NCBI GenBank assembly: GCA_945643635.1
Contig: CALZFC010000303.1
Span: 297,501-361,500, forward strand
From: Allodiplogaster sudhausi
Lineage: Eukaryota; Nematoda; Chromadorea; Rhabditida; Diplogasteridae
Direction: 5' to 3'
Length of the DNA stretch: 64,000 nt
Part shown: one piece after another, positions 28,830 to 40,990 of the stretch
How positions within the stretch are numbered: the stretch's first letter is position 1
How the letters are laid out: every line of letters starts with the position of its first letter
Notes under the pieces: generated by a model
Databases searched by the model: none
Told to the model about the DNA's origin: nothing
Seen by the model: the letters and a program-made list of their open reading frames with translations, nothing else
Position numbers and translations under genes: made by a program

Positions 28830-31800
28830 AAGCGAAGGAGAATCGGGAGAAAGACGGCGAGAGAGAGAGGGGGGAGATAGAGCGAGAAAGAAGGGAAGAA
28901 ACGAGATCTCTTTCTCTTATTTTAACTGTCCCTTCGCTCTAAGATGACACAAATCCAGGAGGAATAATTAATTAGATTGTAGTAGAATAGCTAAAGCAAT
29001 ACTATTCCACGACACAGTAATAGTGAATAGTTAGACCAATGGTCAAAATACAGTACTCGAAATAAGAATCCACCGCCCTCCCCCTCGCATACCAATGACA
29101 ATGACGGCGACAGCTCCGGCTGTTTGCGAGTGCCTCGCCTTCTCCTGGAAGAGGCAGTCACTCCGCTCGACCAGAGCCGCTCGGCCGACCAGCTCAAACA
29201 AGAAAGATTAGCTACTTATTGCCAACAAATGATTAACGTTAAACAAATATATAAATAAAGTTAGCTATTAAAAAAGCCGACACAAAATCGTACATAGCCA
29301 ACAAAAAAAAATTCATCTGTAAAAGCGACAAAATTTAATTCTTGAAATAAATTCGAGATTACCTACTATTATATAAGTAAACAGCAGGGAATAAATGCCA
29401 CTATGGACTGTTCATAAGTAACACAACATAAATAAAACCCCAAAAATAAAACCTCGTGTGCATTCTCCAGTGGCTGGCAGGCGCGGAGAGGACGCGCTGC
29501 AACAGCACGTGCCAAGATCTGCAGGGGACGATCAATAAAAAAATATGAGCATAAAAACTAAATTGATCAGCCTAACATTGATTTACCTACTCGCTACACC
29601 TATATTCTTACCAAGCCGCTCAACACTAGCGAACACCTTTAACGAGTAATGCAAATACACTATAACGACCACTCCCGTCCTTTAAAAGTACAAATTAATT
29701 AACTGCCAGTAATTAATTACCGTATGAGGTAGATCAGAGCCAAATTGCGCGAGAGTCGACGGCAAGACAAGCAGGCCGTGGTGAGGCGAGGCGAGCAGCT
29801 GGACCGAGATCAGGTCTTGCGCAGCGACTGGAGGCAGTGGGGCTGAAAGCTTTTCTTTGTCCTCACAATAATTATTCTTTTTAACTTTTATGCAAGGAAC
29901 AATTGTTTAAACAAATTCTTGTAATAGTAAAAAAAAATAAAAATAATTTTTCTAAATAATAAAATAATAAATTAAAATTCATACCATCCTGCTTCTTCGC
30001 AATCTCGATGACCTCAGCCATGAACTCTGCGCCCATCTTTGCATGCTCGATACTCTTCGCCTGCAAAATATCCAATTGAAAGAATGGAAGTTGCAAATTT
30101 AAAATCTTTGCTTCTTAATTGAACATAACTGCTTTCACATAATCCACGTTCAGCTTTTCATGAATGAGCATCAGCGAATTGTGGACACTCTCCCGGATTT
30201 TCAAAACATTTTGTATGCCTGTTTTTCATATAGAAAAAATATGTTGATTTACAGTATTGAGTGAACTAGTTTGTGTATCCATGTACAAATGGTTAAAGCA
30301 CTTCAGCAATCCAAGAGTTCATTCAAAATCAGCCCGCATCTGGAGTATTCTTTCTAGCATTCACAATCCTTCTAGGCAATAGTAAGGCAATCACAGGCAC
30401 ACAAGTCGGAAATATAGGGTATATATTCCTTGCAGGACCAGCGAAATCGATACCAATCAATTGAGACAATTCATCCATAACAAAGGGCGAAATCAAGAAG
30501 AAGAAGACGAGTGAACCCGGTTCAGTGCAATCCACTAGTACATTATGAGAACATTCAAATAAGGAGAAGGCGGGAGATGAAGAGAGGAAAAACGTGCCAT
30601 GCGAACATTTAAGCAAGATACAAGCAAGAAATTCTGCAGCGAATCGATTAAAAGTCAATAAAAAAAATTTTCGATTTGTCATTGAAAGGATGTAACGAGA
30701 GCATCACAGTAAAAAAAGGGTTCAATGAATAGTAAAGATCGAAATACGCCTAAAATACACTAGATGAGGATTCCTCAGACAAGTTTCCTTCCACATACTC
30801 TATCACACAAGGAAGGACTGATGAAGACAATGTACAGTAACCTAGGAGAGATGAAATACCGTAACCTTGCGACCCTTACTCTTTTCTCCTCCTTCTAATC
30901 TTCGCTTCAAGCATTTTCCTAGCCACTTTAGCATTGTTCTCTCCTGCCTCAACACTGGGTTTCTCTTCCTGTTCAATTGGGTCCTCCTTCTCTGTCCCTT
31001 CCTCCTCCTCCTCTCCCTTCTCTTCCTCCTTCTTCCTCAGAGCCTTGATCCTGTATCCCATGGCCGTGACCACGAGGAGTACCCCCGTCAGGGTCATCAA
31101 CCCCACCCAGAGGAGGACAATGAGCATGAGAAGAGATGTCATCTGTGAGATGGCGGACTGCGTCACGAGTCTGGATGCAAAGTCGGCGTGGCTTGCGGCG
31201 GCTGCTAGGGCGGGCGCGGCAACTCCGTCCGGCGCCACCATGGAGCCGTCTTCTTCGAGCAGACAGGACAGGGGAGGCTCGCCCGCCTGCAGAGAGAGCA
31301 TTGTGAACACGGAGAGAGCAGAGTTAGAAAGACATTATATTCTATCAATATTTGGATACTATATTTTACACAAATTGGCTACAATTCCATTCTGTTCTAG
31401 AGAAAGAACTTTGAAAGTTCTCAGAAAGCGGCAACGAGCGAAATTTCGGAGCTTTCGGTGCAGGAGTGATTCAGCAAAATGAGAAACGAAAAGTTGCCGC
31501 ACGCCAAGTGCGCTACAAGTCACGGAGAAAAAACTTACATCAATATCAAAGTGGAGACGAAAGAAAAGCAGTTTTTGGCAAATTTGCTTCTTCCTTTTAC
31601 AGAAGTAAAAGAATGGTATATTTAAGATACATATATGCAAGGAAATTTTGTATGAAACAATGAATTTTGCTCTCTCCGTGCTCATCGTCAGTGCTCCCTG
31701 TGCAGAATCGGCTTGAGAATGGTGGGAACACGAATGTGGGTTTGGGTTTGGGTGTGGGACGGGGAGTGGTTTACAAGGAGTGAGACCATGCAGGTACAAG

Positions 31801-32805
31801 TACATTCAGACATATCACAGTGTTCGCTGACTACTAGTGAACTTTATAGGATAATTAAACTATTTAAACTAAACTTCACATTTCGAGAAGGAGAGAGCGA
31901 GAGAAAGAAAGAGAGGGAGAGAGAGACAGAGAGAGCGGAAAGTGCAAGGGAGGAGTAAATGCAAATAAATATAGATAGAATGGATAGAACAGATCAATAG
32001 TGCACTTGGCGAGAGAGCGACTGGTAAAACGGAACTTCCCTTAGTGGTGATCTTCTCCAAACTACAAACGCAATATTTGTAAGTCCAATCAACAAACACA
32101 GCATGGCGGCCACTCGGCTTATTATTTTAAGCTCTTCATTTTCCTTTTCACTCTCTCTCTCTCTTCTCTCTCTCTCTGTCTCTCTCTCTCTCAACTGACA
32201 GCAGCTGGTTGATGAGTGAGCAGAATGCGATTGTCCTCTTGGATGGTCATCTGAATGCCCATCTCCCTCAGCTGCTGCACGTGCTCTTCGTTCGTGGCTG
32301 AGAAGGCCCACGCACGTAGGCGCTCGCTACTGAAATCATTTATTTTGTTAAATAAATTAGGCATATTTGTAACAATATACTCTTTTAATATACATATAAT
32401 TCGAACATTGATTTGAGTTTATTAACGCAAATTTCGTAAAACTTTCAATTAGCTAATTCGAAACGAAACAGAAATAATATATAGCTAAATATAGCTACTT
32501 TAATGTCAAATAAACCTGGAAGCCATCGAATCCATTTTAATTATGTATAAAAAAGGGTCGATAAAACCAACTTAACCAACCTTTTGGCGCACACTTGTTG
32601 TGGAGGCGCATTGGCGTGCTGTCTCTGCAGGACAGCGAGCTCTTCCAGCAAGGACTGGGTCCTCTCGCGGATGAAGCGAGCTTCTTCACTCATCGCTGCG
32701 CCGGTCCTACAACGTTTATTCTTTCACAAAAAGTACAATATCTTTACCTAACATTTTCGTTACCAAAATTTTTTAAATGAGTACTTACTGTTAATAGAGC
32801 AGAGA

Positions 32806-32850
<45 letters not shown>

Positions 32851-32875
32851 CGAGAGAGAGAGAGAGAGAGAAAGT

Positions 32876-32906
<31 letters not shown>

Positions 32907-35900
32907 AAGACAGCGAGAGAGAGAGAGAGAGAATTTTTCTAACTTTGCATTGTCCTCGTCGTGAGGCATGGCTGATCTGAATCTGCCGGCTGCTGCATTG
33001 GAGATTCGCTCGTCTGGGTCAAGCATCAGACGGCGAGGAAGCTTAAATTATAAACATTTTCATTCTTTTTTTAGATGTATTACATTTTTAAGCTTAAAGT
33101 TAAATTGTTAAATTTAATAAAAATTGGCAGTTTAAATGTATTTGAGAAAAAAATAGATATATAATTTAAAATATAAAATAAAAAAAAAATTTTTCAATTA
33201 AAATACCACAGTACCTGGTGACTGACAGGATTCTCTCCGCCGTCCCCGATGGAGAGCGGAAGGAAATGTGCTTCTGTCGTGAGTACGTAGTCATCCGGAT
33301 CGAAAGGTAGATCAGCGGTGTCGGAGAAGATCAGGAAGAGGTACTTGAAGGTCTCCGACAGCACAAACGAGTCCATTCTAAAGAGGAAAACTAATACATT
33401 TTCAAAAATATGCATATCCTAAATAAAAACCTCTTTAAAAGGATGACTACGAATTTCTTTTATATTTAGAAAATGTTTATTTCAAAAAATTAATTCTCGA
33501 GAAAATAAATATCACATGTGAACAAATATTCTAGGGAAAACGATGCATGTGGTTTTCAAAAACACCGATACTAGAAATTTCAATGGTGAAAAGATTCCAT
33601 GATTCGAAAAAGCGTGGCACGCGGATATTAAGACCTTGAGCAACATAAAAAAAATATGCATATCCTAAATAAAAACCTCTTTAAAAGGATGACTACGAAT
33701 TTCTTTTATATTTAGAAAATGTTTATTTCAAAAAATTAATTCTCGAGAAAATAAATATCACATGTGAACAAATATTCTAGGGAAAACGATGCATGTGGTT
33801 TTCAAAAACACCGATACTAGAAATTTCAATGGTGAAAAGATTCCATGATTCGAAAAAGCGTGGCACGCGGATATTAAGACCTTGAGCAACATAAAAAAAA
33901 TATGCATATCCTAAATAAAAACCTCTTTAAAAGGATGACTACGAATTTCTTTTATATTTAGAAAATGTTTATTTCAAAAAATTAATTCTCGAGAAAATAA
34001 ATATCACATGTGAACAAATATTCTAGGGAAAACGATGCATGTGGTTTTCAAAAACACCGATACTAGAAATTTCAATGGTGAAAAGATTCCATGATTCGAA
34101 AAAGCGTGGCACGCGGATATTAAGACCTTGAGCAACATAAAAAAAATATGCATATCCTAAATAAAAACCTCTTTAAAAGGATGACTACGAATTTCTTATA
34201 TATTTAGAAAATGTTTATTTCAAAAAATTAATTCTCGAGAAAATAAATATCACATGTGAACAAATATTCTAGGGAAAACGATGCATGTGGTTTTCAAAAA
34301 CACCGATACTAGAAATTTCAATGGTGAAAAGATTCCATGATTCGAAAAAGCGTGGCACGCGGATATTAAGACCTTGAGCAACATAAAAAAAATTAGCTAT
34401 AATCGCTTCCAAAGCTTCGTAATGCTAATTTCCAAACAATTTTCAGGGAATCTTTTTCTTCACATTACATACATGGCCACTATGGTCAAATATTCTCAAG
34501 CCGCAATTTTCTAGATATTCTCCTCATCATTTATTCTTTCCACCAATCCAATCCATTTCAAACTCCCAAATAACAAATTGTAAGCTTGGAAGACGGCGAA
34601 TGCTCAGAAATTAGCATTATCCAATTTAACTGTTTCATTGCTAGTAAAAATACAGACACCCTCACAAAATTTTTCCTTCAGTTCCTTACCTGTCCTCATG
34701 CGTCATGACTCGTAGATCCTTGACTCCAGCCCATCCACACGGAACGCGGACATTCTCGTTCAGAGATTTCATCACCTTCAAAATTTATTGATTTTTGCTT
34801 AAATATAATTTTTCTTGGACAACGAAATATGTCATATAACATAACAGAAAACAGCTGTCTTCTTTACATTTTTGAACAAGGGATATCAAGGATATCGCAA
34901 ATCTGTCATGTTTTCCGCCGTGAACTAACCGCTTCAGCCACTTCCATATAGTGCGGATCCTTCGTGGCGCGGTAGAGGAAGTATGTACTTTCGATAAATT
35001 CCGGCCTAAAATAAGAGTCCCATTGTGATCAGACTACTTAATCGTATTTGAGAAACTCTAGTGATGCGAATTTACAAGAACAAAAACATTCTCACTTATT
35101 GGCTCGTTTAACATGCGCGCCCTAATTTTATTTTGACGAATTTTGCGACCCTTTTTCATTTTATAGAAAACTAAATGACTTGTGAAATGATACAAACATT
35201 TTTTGCTCCCCAAAATTAATATCTCGTATTGGATCCGACAAAAAAAATCTATGAGAATGAGTCATTCATTACATAATATAAAATAATTTTAAAAAAATAT
35301 ACTAACTAAAATAAAATAAAAACCTCAACGGGTGCTCGGCCCAGTGGACTTGTAGATCGTGAGTGAACGCTTCCGGAAGGAACTTGTGCTTCTAAAAGCA
35401 AAATAACATTTAAAAAAAAACTTTCCCACGCGAGCTGATAACTTTGTTAAAGAAAACCATTTAGTGTTTTTTTTTTCTGTGGCATCTTCACATGATAATA
35501 TTATTATAAAAATAAATACTAGAAAAAACCAGTACCTGGACAACCTGGAACAGCATTTCATGCATTTGCACTGCCTCGGCAACGTCTCCTTTCAGTACCT
35601 GGAAGAGCTTTATTTTTGAAAACTTTATTGGCATCTTATTTTTTTTTTTGTAATATAATCCCGTCTCTATATAAAGAAGAAGAAAAAAGATGAGAAAGTA
35701 GATTTACCTGTAACCCTGGCCAAAAAGCAAGCAGCGAATCCATAAAAGAACGTGTGGCAATCGTGGGTCGGTGCATCTGAGAGAGAAAGTATTGATTAAT
35801 GCTAGCTTTGAATCTGAAAAAAATTGGCAAAATATTTATTGGCAGAGCAGCTTCAAAAAGGCTTCTTCAAAAGCTTGAAACGCTCACCATCAGCTAAAGT

Positions 35901-36119
35901 TAAGCAGATCACCCTGGCTATAGTTTACTAATATTCAAATGGAATGCACTTTTATCCATTTAAATAGAAGAATTCCAAAAACAGTACCTGTACTTCGAAG
36001 AACAGAGGCCCTTTGTTGACGTATCTCATGATAGCAGTGTAGTGCTAAAATTAAATATACTTAAAAACCCGTCCATTGCCAGATAGAAAAAAGCTGAATG
36101 TAACACGGGAGAGGGAACT

Positions 36120-36167
<48 letters not shown>

Positions 36168-39013
36168 GAGAGAGGGAGGGAGGAGAGGAATATGAGGGAG
36201 GGAGAGAAAGAGAGACCAAACCTTGTTAAACCGTTCGAGATATGCAGTATCGCCGAGAAGAATGTACGCCTTCAGGCAATACTCGTAGTAGGAGTCGATG
36301 CCAGCACCGATGCCGCTTTCTAAAGAGAGAAGTATTTGAGAGAGCGAAGGAGAGAGAGAACAAACAATTCAGGGGAAACACATACGCAAGTCACTTTTCT
36401 CGCAGTTAAAACTGCAACAAGAAACTGTAACTTGAAATACCTTGATGTAAGACTCTGGAAAAAGGATAGTATTTCACTATCATAAAAGTGCTACTTTTAA
36501 ATTAAAAAATTTCTATTTACAAACCTCTGCGGACCCACTGCCCGTTGTGGACGTCCAGGACTGTGCCCATGAGATCGGAGGCGCGATGGCGCGTTGTCCA
36601 CAGGAAATCCATCGCTTTTCGAGCCTTCAAATAACGCTTACTATTTATGTGACATTTTTATTGCCTTTTAACAATCCCTCTATATTTCCACACGCCTTTC
36701 ACGCATGCATCAAACAACCGCAAAATCAATGGAATTGCCTTCCAATCAATGGCTGCTTAAAAACCTATAATGAAGACACACTATAATAATCGTGTCTCTT
36801 GATTTCCCCCTTAAAACCGAATCGCAAAACCTAAAACATCAATAAATCTACAGTACTCCTCCATGTTTCCCGTACCTTCTCCTCGTAGACAGGATTGCCA
36901 GTGAGTCTGGAGAGAGCGGCCATCTCGAGAAGCATCGTCCCTCCACATGCTGTGCACGTGTCCTTCTGGCGGCGAAGGTGGTCTTGCATTCCGTGGCGGA
37001 GGTTGATCTTCAAATAGTTTTACTTTCTATTTTATTTTATTCGGATAGTGAAAATCTTCCGATAAAGCATACTGTAGAACTGTTTACGACCATCTTTTCA
37101 AATAAATTTGCATAAAATAATGCGAAATTTCCGGGAAAAAAAACATAATGTATTTTCGGTCCTTAATCGACACCTCTGGAACGTCTGCAAACATAGACCA
37201 GCATTAATGCCCTCTAAAAGAAGAATTATACATCAAAATGACGAGCAAAATTCTAGGGAACACTTATATTCCAGCTCCCAACACAATTTGCTTTAAATAA
37301 AAACAATTACCGTACCCTGGAAAACGGTATTCCACTCGTGGTGTTAAACGCGGGAAGAAGTCGATCGGCGAGTTCCACGGCCATCTTCAAGAGCTGCCGA
37401 TCCTTGTACCAGCGAAGTCTCTCTGGCTCCTTTCCACGCAGGAGTTCAGCCATCAAGTGACCTGAACATTTATCCATTTCTTTTACAATCTCAAATAATG
37501 AAGTCCTTATCTTTCTTCACATAAACGTCGTATTAAACGTTTCTTTCAACAAAAAAAAGAAGCAAATCCTAAGACAATGTCCTTATTATCAACTATATTA
37601 TCTATAGGCACAGAATTAACAAAATAAGATCCAACTCACCCGATATCAATCCTCCGACCATTCGAATGTTCGTCTCGAAGACAGAGACCACCAAGTCGGA
37701 GTCAAACCTGGATGTCACAAAAATACCTTGGGTTTTTTTTAATGCGCTTCTTTTTTTAAGACTTTTAAATAAATGCACGACTTGACTATAATTACTAATA
37801 TTATTACCATGAGAAAATTATAAACATCTCAAAAATCCAAGATTCTCTCACCTAACATTCTCTACCACCAGTTGAGCTGCTTCCTCAAACTCGTCGTATG
37901 CTCCCATGACCATAAGCGTGTCCAGCGTGTCCACCAGTGTCAGGGAAAAGCTTAAAGAAACTAATTAAATCGGCGTAGTATTTTAATAATGTAAATAGCT
38001 TTTCTCAGATTAGCAAGCCAAAAAAAAGCCTAAATCTTTACATGAATAGTATTAATTGGTGTATAAATGCCAATTCTAAAGACCCACCAATAGCTGTCAA
38101 TACTAAAAAGACACGAACTTTCCGAGCGAGTCGTCAACATCTCCCCTGCTCGGAGTGACTCCTCTGAATCTGCCCTTGCATGAGAGGGGCATGAGCTCGT
38201 CGGCTGGGTAGGCATGCTTCATGTACGATTGGTAGCCATGCATGAACATCTCGTACGCTTGCTCTCTGCAAAACAGGCAATTCTATTCTGCTTGGTTTTT
38301 TTTATCATTTGCAAAGGTTTCATAAAAATAGCTTTAAAAAAATTTATTGAAAATTATTAGTTGCAATGTTAATCATTCATTTTACCTTGCTTATTTAGTA
38401 CATCCTTCATACTTTAACCAGTAACTAAACACGGATTTAGTTTAATAAATCACTATCTTTATGTTTCGATAAATAAGATAAAGTCCCTCACTCATCCCGC
38501 TAACAATAAGCTCTGGTCATTAAAAAAAACCAACAAACAACTACAGTCTCTTCATCCAATGATCATAAATCCCTCTCTTCTCTCCACATCACAATCTTCC
38601 ATTTGCGTCAAAGGATTCGCTGAGCTCTCCTCTTGTGACATGGCCATCACATAGTTCAACGACCTTTTCATCGTGTGGCACCTTCCTTTTTTTTTTAGCG
38701 GCAATCACCAAAATCCGATTCAGTTGCTGTGTAATATTGTGTAGCTGTCAGGTGGAATTAAGCATTTAGCGCCTTGTATTCCTTCCCGTTTCATCCTCCA
38801 TTCACAATTGACTGACTAAGAAGTGATGTCAGTCCATTCGCAGACCAACATCTCTCCTCCCTCACATCTTAGAGAAGGAGAGGGCGGGGGTGGGGAAAGA
38901 GGGGGGAGGTTCCGTTAATCAGTAAGAGAGATGCGAAGGCACACGCACAAATGAAGTGTTCATTGGCATTGTTAGCTCGTTGTGCTCGAGTAAGCAGAAC
39001 TCCTCTTTATCTT

Positions 39014-39083
<70 letters not shown>

Positions 39084-39351
39084 CGGAGATGGCTTGCATC
39101 TTAAAAAAAAAATTCAACTAGATAAAACTCTTCGCTTTTATGAACAGAAAGAATAATATAACTATTTTCTCGACATCTCCTAAGATCCGCATCTGTAAGA
39201 GATAGTTGCTGAATTATCCTCTTAAGCTACTATCAAGCACCTACGAAGGGGTCTAACCAACTGAGGGCGTTCTCACCAAGACAGGGTGCTCTAAAAGAAA
39301 TAATGCTGCTAAGAGAACGAGACAGAGAGAAAGAGAGGAAGAAAAGAAGAG

Positions 39352-39392
<41 letters not shown>

Positions 39393-40990
39393 ACAGTCCC
39401 TGACCGAAACCTGTTCGATGATATGAGCGGGCGGTTGAAACGGCCTTTGCGCTCTTACATTTCTCTTTCTCTGTTCTCTCTGTCTCTCCCACTTTTTTCC
39501 TTTCTCTCGTCTGCTCTACCTCACTTCTTCTCTCTCTCTCTCTCCTCTTTATCGCTTCATCTTTTCTTGCCCTAACCCCATTTCTCTCTCCATCTTCTCG
39601 AACTCTGCTCTGACTGCCGTCTCTTTAAAGGAATAATACATTACACATCCTCATTCATCTCGTTTAATGTTTCCTCGTCATTACTTCTTTGTCCCATCTT
39701 CTAACTTCCTTTCCAATTATTCTTATCTCTCTTATTTTTTATTCCCCTGTTCTAAGTCTCTCTACCCCTCTCAAATTTCCACTGTATCTCCATATCTATC
39801 TTTTTTTTTTTGCTTATCTTCACGATCCTTTCCCTTATCAAATTCTCTCACCTGCCGTGTCACAACATGAAATGCCTGCTAATGAATGACACATGATTCT
39901 TGCTCTCTCTCTCTCTCTCTTTCCCCTCTCACTCTGCTCTCTCTTTCTGTCTCTCTCCATCGCTCTCTTTTTTTCTAGGAAAGATTCCTATTGCTCGTCT
40001 ATAGTTTCCAACGTAAACATCGACAAAAACGAAGACGGATGAAGGGTTAACCTAACAAGCGGTTAATTTGCAAAACTTCATCTATAAACACCATTCATTT
40101 CCTCATTTCCTATTGCTCTTTTCTCGCCCTTCCTCTCTCTCTCTCTCTCTCTCTCTACTTCTTCTTCTCCCTCTCTCTCTCTCTTCCTTGCCCTTCCCCT
40201 ACAAGTAATCAATGACACCTTAGATTTCATTCCATTTGTGACTTGATCGCCTCCATGGCATAAAAAGGCAAAGGTATGGCCATAAAAGTGTGGGGGAGGA
40301 AACGAAGGCAGCAAGGAAAGGGGAACGGATCCATCTAGACGGAAATACATTTCGCCATGTCGATTACAACATTGACACTTCTAACTACTTTGCATTGCTA
40401 ATTTACGTTTTGGCTCTCCCAACACTCGTGACCGCATTTTTATTCCAAACTATACTTATTCTCTTTTCATTAACAATCTCTTTTGGCCAGAAAAAAAACA
40501 TCCGCATCATTCCCAGCCATGGCTTATAATAATGCGAAATATTCTCGAGAGAAGGTGAAAAAATGAGTGGGCACCCAAATACAGGGGGTCTTCCATCCTC
40601 TCTCTATCTCCCGCTCTCTCTCTCTCTCTCACTTTCTCCTTCTCAATCTCTCTCTCTCTCTCAGATTTCTAAATCGGCTTTCGTACAACGAACATTTTGG
40701 CCAGGGTCGAATGGACTACTTGCAAGCAAATCACCAAACACTTCCTTTTTTTTAGTAGTAAAAACCATATTTAACACCAATCAAGCAATACGAATCTAAT
40801 TGTGGGTCTAGGATAAATATACTTGAGAAAATAAGAGCTCAGTAATCGATCAGTGAATAACCGACTTGAGCGCCGCGCGGTCAACCGCGCCGTATGAGGA
40901 AGCGGGCAGAATGGCAAGGAGAATGAAGCTGAGCGAGAAGCGAGCTATCCGAAGGACGTCTTCGCGAGGGGAGCACATCAACAAGTCCAT
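26318..40990 (-). CDS. edem-3: EDEM3-type ER alpha-1,2-mannosidase (GH47) with PA domain
   Basis: 29 exons: 40990-40866, 38265-38119, 37950-37852, 37707-37640, 37461-37316, 37007-36876, 36624-36525, 36319-36222, 36044-35988, 35776-35708, 35598-35536, 35391-35324, 35005-34930, 34775-34690, 33377-33215, 33041-32944, 32706-32581, 32329-32200, 30060-29985, 29842-29721, 29518-29453, 29192-29093, 28057-27933, 27761-27704, 27565-27501, 27191-27075, 27001-26940, 26821-26694 and 26409-26318. The total is 2862 nt, 953 aa. Exon 1 encodes a signal peptide ([17 protein letters not shown]). Residues 45-500 are a GH47 domain with [88 protein letters not shown] and TTEAHFLPL; the acidic residues expected at the active site are present. 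A protease-associated domain follows ([43 protein letters not shown]). The protein trims mannose from misfolded glycoproteins for ERAD. The last about 200 residues match nothing I recognise beyond the EDEM3-like layout. Confidence 0.95.
28066..28830. repeat. GA-rich minisatellite, about 8 units, in an EDEM intron
   Basis: Units of roughly 75-105 bp alternate a variable (GA)n run with a conserved block containing AAAGGAGGAGACAAAGAGGG and AGGAGAGCAAAGGAGAAAG. The array abuts the acceptor of exon 23 (28057) so the transcript strand is pure pyrimidine there. Unit length varies mainly by the GA run. Confidence 0.95.
30876..31286 (-). CDS. candidate alternative last exon of the EDEM gene, encoding a membrane anchor
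   Basis: Lies inside the intron between EDEM exons 18 (ends 32200) and 19 (starts 30060). It has a strong acceptor (TCTCTCTGCAG at 31287) and opens in phase 0, the phase in which exon 18 ends. It runs 136 codons to a TAA. Joining it to exon 18 gives a 753-aa protein that keeps signal peptide and GH47 domain but replaces the PA domain and C-terminal extension. The new tail has an Ala/Gly-rich stretch and one long hydrophobic helix ([20 protein letters not shown]). A Lys/Glu-rich segment then follows and ends in RRRRKE. Predicted topology is lumenal enzyme with a single-pass anchor and a cytosolic charged tail. It could instead belong to a separate nested gene whose other exons I did not find. 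No AATAAA was spotted just downstream. Confidence 0.6.
   Translation of the reverse strand, partial: AGEPPLSCLLEEDGSMVAPDGVAAPALAAAASHADFASRLVTQSAISQMTSLLMLIVLLWVGLMTLTGVLLVVTAMGYRIKALRKKEEEKGEEEEEGTEKEDPIEQEEKPSVEAGENNAKVARKMLEAKIRRRRKE
32806..32935. repeat. (GA)n tract in an EDEM intron
   Basis: GA dinucleotides with a duplicated AAAGACAGCGAGAG block, between exons 16 and 17. Comparable tracts in other EDEM introns are at 36121-36210 (GA), 38999-39080 (CT) and 39357-39391 (GA). Confidence 0.9.
33407..34394. repeat. 246-bp tandem repeat, 4 copies, in an EDEM intron
   Basis: The block starting ATATGCATATCCTAAAT recurs at 246-bp spacing (TGCATATCC at 33411, 33657, 33903 and 34149). Copies are almost identical; the fourth differs by a small change in a T-rich run. 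The array ends at an A-rich run near 34394. It lies wholly in the intron between exons 14 and 15. Units contain no obvious gene; one carries an XhoI-like CTCGAG site and the palindrome ATGCAT twice. Confidence 0.97.

Noticed and set aside
30120..30235. Minus-strand frame [16 protein letters not shown] after an AAACAG acceptor, as an extra EDEM exon
   Set aside because: Its phase does not fit exon 18, it runs into a stop, and exon 18 to exon 19 already joins perfectly in frame.
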